DNA of 51,852 bases from Pseudomonadota bacterium (lineage in GTDB: Bacteria; Desulfobacterota; Syntrophorhabdia; Syntrophorhabdales; Syntrophorhabdaceae), in NCBI GenBank assembly GCA_026388255.1, contig JAPLKC010000096.1, positions 1 to 51,852 on the forward strand. Reading direction: 5' to 3'. Below the pieces are notes generated by a model. That model searched no databases. It saw nothing but the letters and a program-made list of their open reading frames with translations, and was not told the origin of the DNA. The translations under genes and the position numbers were made by a program. Numbering within the stretch: the first letter of the stretch is position 1; every line of letters begins with the position of its first letter. Below, one piece after another: positions 16,375 through 24,977 of the stretch.

Positions 16375-17475
16375 ATGACTATCAGAAACGGTCATCAACT
16401 CTTCGACGGGTCAGAGATGAAAAGGAAAATAACAAGAAAAATAAAAATCGGTAATATTCCTATTGGCGGCGGTAGTCCGATTATTGTTCAATCAATGCTC
16501 AAAACTCATCCCGAAAATCCTCAGGAAACATTAAATCAGGCAATGGCCCTTAAAAAAGCGGGGTGCGAGCTGATAAGGATAGCATTACCCCAGGAAGATA
16601 CCTGTAATATTATCCCCTTTCTAAAAAATGGAATTGATACGCCCATTATAGGAGATGTTCACTTTAATCATAAAATTGCCATAAAGGCCATGGAACTCGG
16701 AATTGACGCGATACGGATAAATCCCGGAACTATCAATAATGTCCGAAAAGTAAAGGAGGTTGTTCTTGTTGCCAAAGAGACAAAAACTCCAATACGTATC
16801 GGCTTGAATACCGGCTCGATTGAGAAAAGAATACTTAAAAAATACTCCCGGCCATGCGCGGACGCAATGGTTGAAAGCGCGCTTTACTATGTAAAATTCT
16901 TCGAAGATCTCGGCTGGAGGGAGTTGAAGGTTTCTCTGAAGGCTTCAGATATATACCAGACAGTTGACGCATATAAAAAATTTTCAGAACAGTGCGATTA
17001 TCCCCTTCACGTTGGCATCACAGAAGCCGGTCCGATATTTTCGGGCGCGATAAAATCTGCTATAGGCATCGGTATACTGCTTTATGAGGGTATCGGGGAC
17101 ACCATCAGGGTATCTCTGACAGGCAACCCGGTTTATGAAGTTACCGCTGCTTACCATATTCTCAGGGACCTCGGCCTTAGAAAAAGAGGCATCAACATCA
17201 TATCGTGTCCTACCTGCGGAAGATGTAAAACCAATATATTCGATATTGTTGCAGATTTTGAAAAAGAAGTCGATCACTTCGAGACAAACCTGAATGTTGC
17301 CATAATGGGCTGTGAAGTTAACGGCCCCGGAGAAGCAAAAGAAGCTGATATCGGCATAGCATTCGGCGCCAACAAAGCTGTTCTATTTTCAAAAGGGGCT
17401 ATTATTAAAACAGGCATACCTAAAGAAATTGCAAAGGGCATCCTCATGGAAGCAATCTATAATATGACAACTTGA
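16375..17475 (+). CDS. ispG: 4-hydroxy-3-methylbut-2-enyl diphosphate synthase (IspG/GcpE)
   Basis: The 366-residue enzyme catalyses the sixth step of the MEP isoprenoid pathway, converting methylerythritol cyclodiphosphate to HMBPP with a [4Fe-4S] cluster. The N-terminal TIM-barrel begins with VQSMLKTHPEN and has GDVHFNHKIA and RINPGTI. The C-terminal half has ISCPTCGRC near residue 279 and MGCEVNGPGEA near residue 312, which supply the cluster cysteines and nearby Glu. There is an extra Cys in CPTCGRC. Length is that of the short, bacterial form. The exact start is uncertain: ATG 16375 has no clear ribosome site, and ATG 16417 (MKRKITRK) would also give a complete enzyme. Confidence 0.95.
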   Translation: MTIRNGHQLFDGSEMKRKITRKIKIGNIPIGGGSPIIVQSMLKTHPENPQETLNQAMALKKAGCELIRIALPQEDTCNIIPFLKNGIDTPIIGDVHFNHKIAIKAMELGIDAIRINPGTINNVRKVKEVVLVAKETKTPIRIGLNTGSIEKRILKKYSRPCADAMVESALYYVKFFEDLGWRELKVSLKASDIYQTVDAYKKFSEQCDYPLHVGITEAGPIFSGAIKSAIGIGILLYEGIGDTIRVSLTGNPVYEVTAAYHILRDLGLRKRGINIISCPTCGRCKTNIFDIVADFEKEVDHFETNLNVAIMGCEVNGPGEAKEADIGIAFGANKAVLFSKGAIIKTGIPKEIAKGILMEAIYNMTT

Positions 17476-17487
17476 ATGCTGCCTGCC

Positions 17488-17844
17488 CTATAGCCTTCCA
17501 TAATCATCTTCAATTCTCACTATATCATCTTCTCCAAAATATTCGCCCATTTGAACTTCTATAAATATGAGCGTTTCCTTCCCGATATTCTCGATCCTGT
17601 GAAATGCTTCTTTCCCTATATTAATACAATCACCGGGTACTAAAAGATATTCTCTTCCGTCTATTGTGACCTTCCCTTCGCCTCTAACAATCTGCCAGTG
17701 CTCCCCTCTCTTAAGATGTTTCTGATAACTCAGCCTTTTACCCGGAAACACTTCAATCCTTTTTACCTTAAAATCCATCTCATCCTGAATAACAAACCAT
17801 CTCCCCCAGGGAGGCATGCCTTTATGCCCGTCGTCCATTTCCAT
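17488..17844 (-). CDS. Cupin protein related to mannose-6-phosphate isomerase type II C-terminal domain
   Basis: The protein has 118 residues. It shows a PPWGRWFVIQD opening, a KVKRIEVFPGKRLSYQKHLKRGEHW segment with metal-binding His and Glu residues, and VPGDCINIGKEAFHRIEN with a further His, which is the stand-alone cupin found at the C-terminus of ManC-type enzymes. It may isomerise or epimerise a sugar phosphate, or bind one. The guanylyltransferase half is absent. A start at 17844 is chosen because GAGGAG lies 6 bases before that ATG, whereas the longer frame from 17919 has no ribosome site. It converges with ispG, with 12 bases between stops. Confidence 0.8.
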   Translation of the reverse strand: MEMDDGHKGMPPWGRWFVIQDEMDFKVKRIEVFPGKRLSYQKHLKRGEHWQIVRGEGKVTIDGREYLLVPGDCINIGKEAFHRIENIGKETLIFIEVQMGEYFGEDDIVRIEDDYGRL

Positions 17845-17965
17845 GGGTGTCTCCTCATTAAAATTATTTGGACTTATTATCTTTTTATACTTCTTCATGT
17901 AAGTATAGTCAACTGTCATCAGATATGGAGCGGCAGTTTTAAAAGTTTTTTTGAACTATACTCGA

Positions 17966-17994
17966 TTGAGTACCGGATAAAAATATTGTATAGT
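17966..17994 (+). promoter_or_regulatory. Promoter immediately before selB
   Basis: TTGAGT (17966-17971) and TATAGT (17989-17994) are separated by 17 bases. Only 13 bases separate the -10 box from the selB ATG, so the transcript leader would be about 7 bases or absent. There is no Shine-Dalgarno sequence. Confidence 0.65.
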
Positions 17995-18007
17995 TAGACA
18001 ATTGCTT

Positions 18008-19903
18008 ATGAAAAAAATAGTAGTCGGCACAGCCGGACATATAGATCACGGTAAAACCACCCTTATCAAAGCCATTACAGGCATCGACTGCGACAGGTTG
18101 AAAGAGGAAAAAGACAGGGGTATTACCACGGAACTCGGCTTTGCACATTACAAGTTCGGCAACGATTTACTCCTCGGCATAGTTGATGTACCAGGGCATG
18201 AAAAGTTTATCAGACACATGGTTGCAGGGGCCTGGGGTATTGACATGGTGCTCCTTATAGTTGCAGCAGATGAAGGAGTAATGCCCCAGACAAGAGAACA
18301 CATAGATATTTGCGAACTCCTCGGATTGTCGAAGGGCATCGTCGTAATTACCAAAAAAGACCTTGTTGATGATGTTATGGTGGAGCTTGTTACCGAAGAT
18401 GTGCAGGACCTGCTTAAAGGGAGACTGCTCGAAGGCGCAACTGTTATACCCGTATCTTCAACTACAGGTGAAAACCTGGAACAGCTAAAAAACGCAATTA
18501 AAGAAATTGCCGTTGAAATACAGGAACGGTCCGGCAGAGGCATATTCAGATTACCTGTGGACAGGGTTTTTACTTTAAAAGGGCTCGGCACAATAGTAAC
18601 GGGAACATGCATCTCAGGCTCCATCAAAACAGGTGAAGAGATTGAGATATATCCTCTAAACAAACGGGCAAAAATAAGGAATATCCAGACATACCATGAA
18701 GATACAGCAGAGGCAATTGCAGGGGAAAGGGTCGCTTTAAACTTGCAGGGTGTTGAGAAACAGGACATAGACAGAGGAACCATCATCGGCAGGCCGGGCA
18801 CCTTAGCATTATCCAACAGGATAGATGTATCATTAAAATATTTGAAACTCCCCTTCAACCCCATAAAAACCGACACAATTTTAAGGTTCCATATAGCCAC
18901 AACCCAGGAAGAAGGAAGGCTGATCTTATTAGACAAAGATACTATTGAACCGGGCGAGGAGGCTTTTGCCCAGTTTGTTTTTTCAAATCCGGTCGTTTCT
19001 CTGCCTGATGACAGGTTTATTATCCGTGGTTCATACATGATTCAGACCATCGGCGGCGGAAAGATTCTTGATATTGCACCGACAAAACATAAACGGAAGG
19101 CCGCAGAACTGGATTCCCTGTACAGTCTCTTGAAAGAAGGCACTTACAATGACAAAGCCGAATACCATATTCTGAAAGGCGGGTATAAAGGCATTGACAG
19201 ATCATTGCTTCCCGTATTTATAGGCAAAGATGCACCTTATGCTGTAAATATAGTGGAAACGTTAACACAACTCGGCAAAATAAAATCTATCGGAAAAACA
19301 ATAGTACATATGGATTATTTCACAGGCTACAAAAAAAGCCTCAAACAGATACTCGCCGATTTTCACGAAAAGAACCCTTTAAAAATAGGTATATCAAAAG
19401 AAGAATTGCGTATGAGACTGCCTGCTGTTGAACCCCAGGTATTTCAGACAGCCCTGGATGAATGTATTAATGAAGGGGTAGTTGAAACCGAAAAAGATAA
19501 AGTAAGGGCAAAAAATACCGGAAAATCGATTGACACAGAAGTTGAACGCCTTGAAAACAACATATTAAAAATGCTTTTTAGCGCAGGCCCTACACCTCCT
19601 GCATTAAAAGAACTCTCCATTGAACTGAAGAAAAGTGAAAATCAGATAAAAGACATCATGGAAAAATTGACATACAGGGGTAAGGTAATAAAAGTAAAAG
19701 GAGAACTCTACTTCCACAATGATGTTATGGAGACTATAAAGGTAAAGGTAGTCACACATTTAAAAGAAAAAAAAGAGATGACGCCTGTAGATTTCAGATC
19801 ATTTTTTGATATATCAAGAAAATATATGATACCGATACTTGAATATCTTGACGAAATCAAACTGACAATAAGGGTGGGTGATAAGAGGGTTTTGCGGAAC
19901 TGA
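18008..19903 (+). CDS. selB: Selenocysteine-specific elongation factor SelB
   Basis: The 631-residue factor delivers Sec-tRNA to UGA codons with a SECIS hairpin. The GTPase domain shows GHIDHGKT (residues 9-16), RGITTELGFAHY, DVPGHEKF near residue 59 and ITKKDLVD. Two beta-barrel domains follow, and then winged-helix repeats over the last 230 or so residues that bind the SECIS element. ATG 18008 gives the canonical SelB start; an in-frame TTG at 18002 is possible and would coincide with the predicted transcription start. No selA, selD or tRNA-Sec was found in the window, so the rest of the machinery lies elsewhere. The presence of selB implies selenoproteins in this genome. Confidence 0.96.
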   Translation: MKKIVVGTAGHIDHGKTTLIKAITGIDCDRLKEEKDRGITTELGFAHYKFGNDLLLGIVDVPGHEKFIRHMVAGAWGIDMVLLIVAADEGVMPQTREHIDICELLGLSKGIVVITKKDLVDDVMVELVTEDVQDLLKGRLLEGATVIPVSSTTGENLEQLKNAIKEIAVEIQERSGRGIFRLPVDRVFTLKGLGTIVTGTCISGSIKTGEEIEIYPLNKRAKIRNIQTYHEDTAEAIAGERVALNLQGVEKQDIDRGTIIGRPGTLALSNRIDVSLKYLKLPFNPIKTDTILRFHIATTQEEGRLILLDKDTIEPGEEAFAQFVFSNPVVSLPDDRFIIRGSYMIQTIGGGKILDIAPTKHKRKAAELDSLYSLLKEGTYNDKAEYHILKGGYKGIDRSLLPVFIGKDAPYAVNIVETLTQLGKIKSIGKTIVHMDYFTGYKKSLKQILADFHEKNPLKIGISKEELRMRLPAVEPQVFQTALDECINEGVVETEKDKVRAKNTGKSIDTEVERLENNILKMLFSAGPTPPALKELSIELKKSENQIKDIMEKLTYRGKVIKVKGELYFHNDVMETIKVKVVTHLKEKKEMTPVDFRSFFDISRKYMIPILEYLDEIKLTIRVGDKRVLRN

Positions 19904-19909
19904 CCCGCT

Positions 19910-19925
19910 ACCGGCTAAAGCCGGT
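19910..19925. repeat. Small hairpin repeat after selB
   Basis: ACCGGCTAAAGCCGGT forms a tight hairpin between the convergent selB and ExeA-like genes. A similar hairpin with a similar following sequence (GTGGTT, then a GGGC/GCCC stretch) occurs at 29793-29809, so the two may be members of one dispersed family. It may also help end transcription. Confidence 0.45.
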
Positions 19926-19954
19926 GGTTGCCCGCTGGGCTTATCCGTTAAAAT

Positions 19955-21478
19955 CTATCTGACTGACACCACAGCTTCCGATATCCAGCCATCTTTATTG
20001 CCGTATAAATGAAAACTGTACCATCTCTTTCCGGCACTATCCGTTTTTTCGTCAATAATCTTTACCGTTTCGCCTTCAAAAATCAAACCTATTCTTGCAG
20101 CATTAATATCAGGCGCGCTTCTTACATTCGCACTGCTTGCTTTGATTGAGGCCTCTCTTTCATGTTTCCTTGGACTTTCAACCTGCGGCGACTCTTCACG
20201 CTTTGCCGGCTCTGCCTGTTGTGCCTTGTTTTCCTGTGTTTCCTGTGCCGGTTTATCATCAGCCTTAATCGTAACTTCCTTTTTTACCGGCGCCATGCTG
20301 CCGGCCTCTTTCCCACCAAAAGTAAAATAATAACCTGCAGCAAAACCGGCGATTATTACGAATAGAACAGCCAGCACAGCAAAAAATGGTCTTACATGGT
20401 CTATTTTTGTCTCATATTTCACATCTTCCTTCAGGCTTACAGGGGCGACGTTGGGTATCTTTTTTTCTACAATTTCCTTTCTCTCATTAAGTCCGGCAGA
20501 ACTATCCGATACAGGTTCCTTTTTTGTCTCTCCCTCATTAATATACGCGAGGCTTTCTCCCTTGCCTGACATTGCATTTATAACCTTTGACATCTCCTTA
20601 AAACCAATCTTGCTTGAACGGTCGGTAAAACCTATCAACAAAGAAAGATCCGACATGGCAATGATCGTTCTCGGAGAGCCCATGGAATATCTCTGAATAA
20701 TTTCCAGGGCATCATCGGTAAAAATTTCCCTTTCATCGTTGAGGCCGGCTCTCATAAGCCTGTGTTTAATAAGATCCCTTGTTTCTTTAAGCTGCAAAGG
20801 AACAAAGTAATATCTCACAGGTAATCTTTGCCAGAATTCCGGTATGGATTTAACTTCGTTCCACAGCGGTCTCTGCCCGGAAAGAATGAATGTATGCAGA
20901 TATTCGTTGTTGTATGTAAGGTTTATAAGAATCCTCAGTTCCTGTAATATATCCTGCGCCCCGCATAACATCTGACCCTCATCAACAATTATGATGCTTT
21001 TACCGCCTTGTTGCTTTATCTCAATGAGAGCTTCTTTTAAGATCATAAGATTCTTCAGCTTATCCTGGTTATGACTTAAATCGGAAACAATCTGCATTCT
21101 GTTATGGATAAAATCAATCGTCAGGTTTCTTGGCTTGTTCTCTTCGTCAGGCGTGGAATCGGTGAAACATCCTGCTATATAGGCTATTAATTGATTAGAT
21201 GTTAAGGTCGGGTGGTCAACAAAGGCATATTTAAATGCATCGCCATATAATCCTTTCATTTCGTTAATAAGTTTTAAAAGAATGGTCGTCTTTCCAAGCC
21301 CGGCATCCTCCGATACTACGAGCGCACCGCCCTTGTTTGTGTTTACTGCATATTTCAACCGTTCAAGGCATTCGTAATACTGTCCGGCCATATGCATCAT
21401 ATTGCTGTCAGGCGCTAAAAGGAATGGATGCTGTTTCAGTCCCCAATACTCTATGTAATTTTCACTCATGGCTGGCAT
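19955..21478 (-). CDS. ExeA/GspA-like AAA+ ATPase with transmembrane helix and SH3 domain
   Basis: The 507-residue protein starts with YWGLKQHPFLLAPD, typical of ExeA/TniB-type AAA+ proteins. It has Walker A SEDAGLGKTT (56-65), Walker B SIIIVDEGQML near 165 and a sensor region with LSGQRPL. A transmembrane helix (VLAVLFVIIAGFAAGYYF) near 370 is followed by a charged linker and a C-terminal bacterial SH3 domain (NVRSAPDINAARIG to GWISEAVV). In type II secretion, ExeA-type ATPases help insert secretin through peptidoglycan. Here the SH3 domain would face the periplasm and may bind peptidoglycan. No secretin genes are nearby. Its start overlaps the end of the thermonuclease gene by 13 bases, so translation is probably coupled. 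No Shine-Dalgarno sequence is seen. Confidence 0.85.
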   Translation of the reverse strand: MPAMSENYIEYWGLKQHPFLLAPDSNMMHMAGQYYECLERLKYAVNTNKGGALVVSEDAGLGKTTILLKLINEMKGLYGDAFKYAFVDHPTLTSNQLIAYIAGCFTDSTPDEENKPRNLTIDFIHNRMQIVSDLSHNQDKLKNLMILKEALIEIKQQGGKSIIIVDEGQMLCGAQDILQELRILINLTYNNEYLHTFILSGQRPLWNEVKSIPEFWQRLPVRYYFVPLQLKETRDLIKHRLMRAGLNDEREIFTDDALEIIQRYSMGSPRTIIAMSDLSLLIGFTDRSSKIGFKEMSKVINAMSGKGESLAYINEGETKKEPVSDSSAGLNERKEIVEKKIPNVAPVSLKEDVKYETKIDHVRPFFAVLAVLFVIIAGFAAGYYFTFGGKEAGSMAPVKKEVTIKADDKPAQETQENKAQQAEPAKREESPQVESPRKHEREASIKASSANVRSAPDINAARIGLIFEGETVKIIDEKTDSAGKRWYSFHLYGNKDGWISEAVVSVR

Positions 21479-22086
21479 TGCTTGCAGGGAGAATACCCTA
21501 TTTTTATTGCATCAAAACGGCTTCGGAAAACAATTTTATTTTTGGCGGACATTTTGTCCGCTAATGTGCATGAAGGCCTGTGCAGAGAATATGTCCTTTT
21601 ATTTCCTACATAGGAAGCTTCTGTCTCCCTCTTTTTCTCCTGCCACAGTCCTCTTTCCTCATTCATTGCTTTCTTCTGGTGATTTAAAAGCAGATCACTA
21701 TATTTTGTATTGGGCGGCTTAATCATTACTTTTGCATAACCGAGTCTTACAAGCTCGGCATTTACAAATAAATTCTTTACAAAAACATAAGCAAGCAGTC
21801 TTCCGTAATGATCTTTTCTTTCAGCATCAAATTCAAGCTTTATTTTCTTCATAAAAACAAGCTTTTTATTGTACCTTGCAGCCTCTCTTGCATAAAATTC
21901 AGCTCCGCCTCCCTTTATAAACAACTCAGGCGTATCTATCCCCAAATACCTGACGATTTCGCCTGTATCCAACTGAACCGTATCTCCGTCAATAATTTTA
22001 TTTACCACATATTCCTTGGCAAAGGAATATCCTGCTAAAACCATTATCAAGCAAAGTAGTATTGCAAGGGCTCCAATTTTTTTCAT
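21466..22086 (-). CDS. Secreted thermonuclease (SNase) with C-terminal Ada-like zinc motif
   Basis: The protein is about 206 residues, with a signal peptide of about 23 residues. The nuclease fold carries IDGDTVQL and VRYLGIDTPE. Asp35, Arg46, Asp51, Glu54 and Arg96 line up with staphylococcal nuclease Asp21, Arg35, Asp40, Glu43 and Arg87, so the active site is intact. A C-terminal 50-residue extension, with YSLHRPSC and GYSPCKQCQP, resembles the Ada-type zinc-binding module often seen at the end of bacterial SNase proteins. It should cut DNA or RNA in the envelope or outside. The start at 22086 is chosen by the signal peptide. No ribosome site is present, but a promoter ends 7 bases before it. 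The gene overlaps the ExeA-like gene. Confidence 0.88.
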   Translation of the reverse strand: MKKIGALAILLCLIMVLAGYSFAKEYVVNKIIDGDTVQLDTGEIVRYLGIDTPELFIKGGGAEFYAREAARYNKKLVFMKKIKLEFDAERKDHYGRLLAYVFVKNLFVNAELVRLGYAKVMIKPPNTKYSDLLLNHQKKAMNEERGLWQEKKRETEASYVGNKRTYSLHRPSCTLADKMSAKNKIVFRSRFDAIKIGYSPCKQCQP

Positions 22087-22093
22087 AAAAACG

Positions 22094-22122
22094 ATTCTAC
22101 AATATTTTGCTTTCATGTTAAA
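22094..22122 (-). promoter_or_regulatory. Candidate promoter immediately before thermonuclease gene
   Basis: On the minus strand TTTAAC (22122-22117) and TAGAAT (22099-22094) are separated by 17 bases, and only 7 bases lie between the -10 box and the ATG at 22086. The -35 match is poor. The geometry fits a leaderless transcript. Confidence 0.4.
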
Positions 22123-22361
22123 CAACAAAAGTCTGCTCAAAACCGGTTTTCACCTGAAAATCCCTTCATCTTTGTTAATATTGCTGTAAAACATTTATTT
22201 GCGGTTCACTACAAAAATATCTTGCAAAAAATAGTTATTTGCCGGAAAATGATGCATGTCGGCTTTTCAAACAACCATGTATGTTGCGATGAGAAATAAA
22301 TAGATCTTTCTTTTTATACTTGCTTTTGTCCCTGGTATAAATACAAACATAGAGGGGATAA

Positions 22362-23894
22362 ATGATAATTTACGGACTAATAACACGATTCGGCATTGCA
22401 AAAAGTGCATTTTTTATGAGCGTTCTTTGCGTCCTCGTTTCTCTTCTTTTATTCTTTATCATCGCCTTTTTTGCTGGTGGCTACACTGTCCGCCCTGTTG
22501 ACATTTTCGCATCCCTTATTATTCCTGCCTTTATTGCGCCCCCTGTTTGCATTATTCTTTTGAGGATAGTTAATTTACTCTATCAGGCAAGAGCAGACCT
22601 CTTAAAGGCACAGGAGGAACTTGAAAAAAAAGTGGCGGAGCGGACAAGGGAACTTACAAATACAAACGAACTGTTGAGAGAGGAGATAGAAGAGCGAAAG
22701 AGAATGGAAGAGGAGCGAAACCAGATGGAAGCATTGCTTATACGTGCAAAGAAAATGGAAGTCGTAGGCATGCTTGCTGGCGGTGTGGCGCACGATCTCA
22801 ACAATATCCTTGGCGGCCTTGTGACCTATCCGGATTTCCTCATAATGCAGTTGCCTCCGGACAGCCCCATGCGCAAGCCTCTCCTGACGATTAAAAACTC
22901 GGGAGAGAGGGCTGCCGCAATTGTACAGGACCTTCTCGCCCTGACAAGAAGAGGGGTCGTTACTAAAGAGCCATTGAATCTGAATGAAATCATTTCTGAA
23001 TACCTGGCAACCCCGGAACATCAAAATATGCTTAAACAACATCCGGATATACAGGTTGAGGAACATCTCGATAAGCATCTCCTGAATATTCTGGGCTCAC
23101 CGGGTCATCTTCTGAAAACATTAACAAACCTCCTGTCAAATGCTGTTGAAAGTATGCCTGCCGGTGGAGTTATCTCCATCGCTACCGGCAACCGGCACAT
23201 GGACAGGCCTGTTAAAGGCTACGACTACATAAAACAAGGGGATTATGTAACTTTAATTGTCTCCGATACCGGGACAGGAATCCCTCCTGAACACAGTGAA
23301 AGGATATTTGAACCATTTTTTACAAAAAAAGTTATGGGAATAAGCGGAACAGGACTCGGGTTAACTCTGGTGTGGGGAACAGTTAAAGACCACGAAGGAT
23401 ATATCAGTGTAGATAGCGTTATGGAAAAAGGAACAACTTTTACCCTCTACTTCCCTGTTACCCGCCAGGCACAGGAAGGCAAAGATCATGCGATATCTAT
23501 TCAAGAACTCATTGGTCAGGGAGAAAAGATTCTGGTTATCGACGATATGGAAGACCAGAGAGAGATTGCCGCAAAAATACTCACCAGTCTTGGCTACTCT
23601 CCCGCAACTGTTCCAAGCGGTGAAGAAGCGATAGAATACCTGAAAGGTCATTCCGTGGACCTGATATTGATCGATATGATTATGTATCCGGGTATGGACG
23701 GACTTGAAACCTATAAGGAAATACTAAAAATTCATCCTGGCCAGAAAGCCATTATTGTAAGCGGTTTCTCTGAAACAGACCACGTGAAGGATGCCCTACG
23801 GCTGGGAGTCGGGGAATATGTCAAAAAACCCTATCAAATTGATAAAATCGGCCTTGCAATAAAGACTGAGTTGAAAAAACCCCCGACAAACTGA
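22362..23894 (+). CDS. Membrane hybrid histidine kinase with C-terminal receiver
   Basis: The protein has 510 residues. Two N-terminal transmembrane helices (about 15-40 and 48-70) with almost no periplasmic loop are followed by a long coiled coil (about 72-125). The HisKA domain has GGVAHDLNNILGG with His near 143. The HATPase domain has NLLSNAVES, VSDTGTGIPP and GTGLGLTL. The receiver domain (about 385-505) has the phospho-acceptor Asp near 437 in LILIDMIMYPGMDG. The membrane part suggests sensing within the bilayer or a cytoplasmic signal. No partner regulator gene is adjacent. An AGAGGGG ribosome site precedes the ATG. Confidence 0.9.
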   Translation: MIIYGLITRFGIAKSAFFMSVLCVLVSLLLFFIIAFFAGGYTVRPVDIFASLIIPAFIAPPVCIILLRIVNLLYQARADLLKAQEELEKKVAERTRELTNTNELLREEIEERKRMEEERNQMEALLIRAKKMEVVGMLAGGVAHDLNNILGGLVTYPDFLIMQLPPDSPMRKPLLTIKNSGERAAAIVQDLLALTRRGVVTKEPLNLNEIISEYLATPEHQNMLKQHPDIQVEEHLDKHLLNILGSPGHLLKTLTNLLSNAVESMPAGGVISIATGNRHMDRPVKGYDYIKQGDYVTLIVSDTGTGIPPEHSERIFEPFFTKKVMGISGTGLGLTLVWGTVKDHEGYISVDSVMEKGTTFTLYFPVTRQAQEGKDHAISIQELIGQGEKILVIDDMEDQREIAAKILTSLGYSPATVPSGEEAIEYLKGHSVDLILIDMIMYPGMDGLETYKEILKIHPGQKAIIVSGFSETDHVKDALRLGVGEYVKKPYQIDKIGLAIKTELKKPPTN

Positions 23895-23966
23895 TACGGA
23901 AACAAGAGAAAAGTTTTGATAACCGTATAGATTTGTGGGCAACAACCCTTTAATCAATCGTTATCT

Positions 23967-24947
23967 TTATGTAAACATGTTCCCCATCAGCCGGTTCAGC
24001 ATGTGAGTCCCTTTTACCTCGGTTTCAAATAACGGCACAACCGCCCTTACCCTGTCTCCGAATATATTCCAGATTGTAGCCATATGCTCATCCTGCATCT
24101 TAACACGGTTACGCACAAACTCTGCAGCATTTGCTGCTACCTGATCTTTCTGGATAATACCATTAACCAGCACACCGCCGACAGGGATGCCGAACTCGTA
24201 GAACCAGTTGATAAACCTCGTAATAACAGCTATTGGAAGGGCTTCAGGCAGAGTAGCAAAAAAGAAGGCGGTGAGGTTATTGTCTGTCAGGAGACTTTGC
24301 GCCTTTGCCATCCGTTCTTTAAAACTTAAGAGATAATCCATAAGCGGATCTTTCTCTTTTTTCTTTGAAAATGAAAGGGCTTCCCTCAATGTTGTTGCTT
24401 CATCCCTGCTTTTCAGCATCTTTTCAACCCATAGAGAATAGACCTTCGACATGCCAAGTAGTCGCCTTGCATTTGCAGTAGGCGCGGTATCAAAGACATA
24501 GAAATCATATTCGTCTTTAAACATAATATCCGTCATATTTTCAAACATGGCAGATTCTTCGAAGGCAGGGTTCATAGTGGCAGACTCTACAAATTCATCT
24601 GCCTTTGTCGAAAGGTCTGCAAATCTTAAAAACCAGTTGATTTTTTCACGGATTTCATTTTTTGACCGTTCAATCGTATCGTGTGTGTCAATCTCAAAGG
24701 CATAGCAGAGTTTCTCGTCGCATACGTTCACAGCCTTCCCGAAAACGTCCTGTCCAAATAAGTTTGAGAGACTATGGACAGGATTGGTAGAGGCAAGAAG
24801 CGTCTTTTTCCCCTGTTTAGCTGCCCAAAGCGCAGCAGCCCCTGCCATAACCGTCTTCCCTACCCCTCCTTTGCCGCCAAAAAATATATACTTCAAGTTC
24901 GGGTGGTCCTTCATATATTTGGTCATGCTCGTTGTTATTTGATCCAT
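23967..24947 (-). CDS. ArsA-like ATPase, half-size (second of pair)
   Basis: The 326-residue P-loop ATPase is of the ArsA/Get3 (deviant Walker A) type, with FGGKGGVGKT near residue 24 and switch II FDTAPT near residue 150. The Gly-His that normally follows DTAPT is replaced by Ala-Asn. Arsenite-binding Cys residues of ArsA are not apparent. It is a paralogue of the gene directly upstream and the same length, so the two may form a heterodimer equivalent to full-length ArsA. It may drive a membrane process with the neighbouring small protein and CstA. An AAGGAG ribosome site fixes the start. Substrate unknown. Confidence 0.82.
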   Translation of the reverse strand: MDQITTSMTKYMKDHPNLKYIFFGGKGGVGKTVMAGAAALWAAKQGKKTLLASTNPVHSLSNLFGQDVFGKAVNVCDEKLCYAFEIDTHDTIERSKNEIREKINWFLRFADLSTKADEFVESATMNPAFEESAMFENMTDIMFKDEYDFYVFDTAPTANARRLLGMSKVYSLWVEKMLKSRDEATTLREALSFSKKKEKDPLMDYLLSFKERMAKAQSLLTDNNLTAFFFATLPEALPIAVITRFINWFYEFGIPVGGVLVNGIIQKDQVAANAAEFVRNRVKMQDEHMATIWNIFGDRVRAVVPLFETEVKGTHMLNRLMGNMFT

Positions 24948-24977
24948 TTTGAGGCTCCTTATTGCCTGTTTTCGGGC

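Noticed and set aside
18148-19038. Long open frame on the minus strand opposite selB (296 codons)
   Set aside because: SelB motifs on the plus strand are complete. The opposite frame is Ser/Pro-rich low-meaning sequence.
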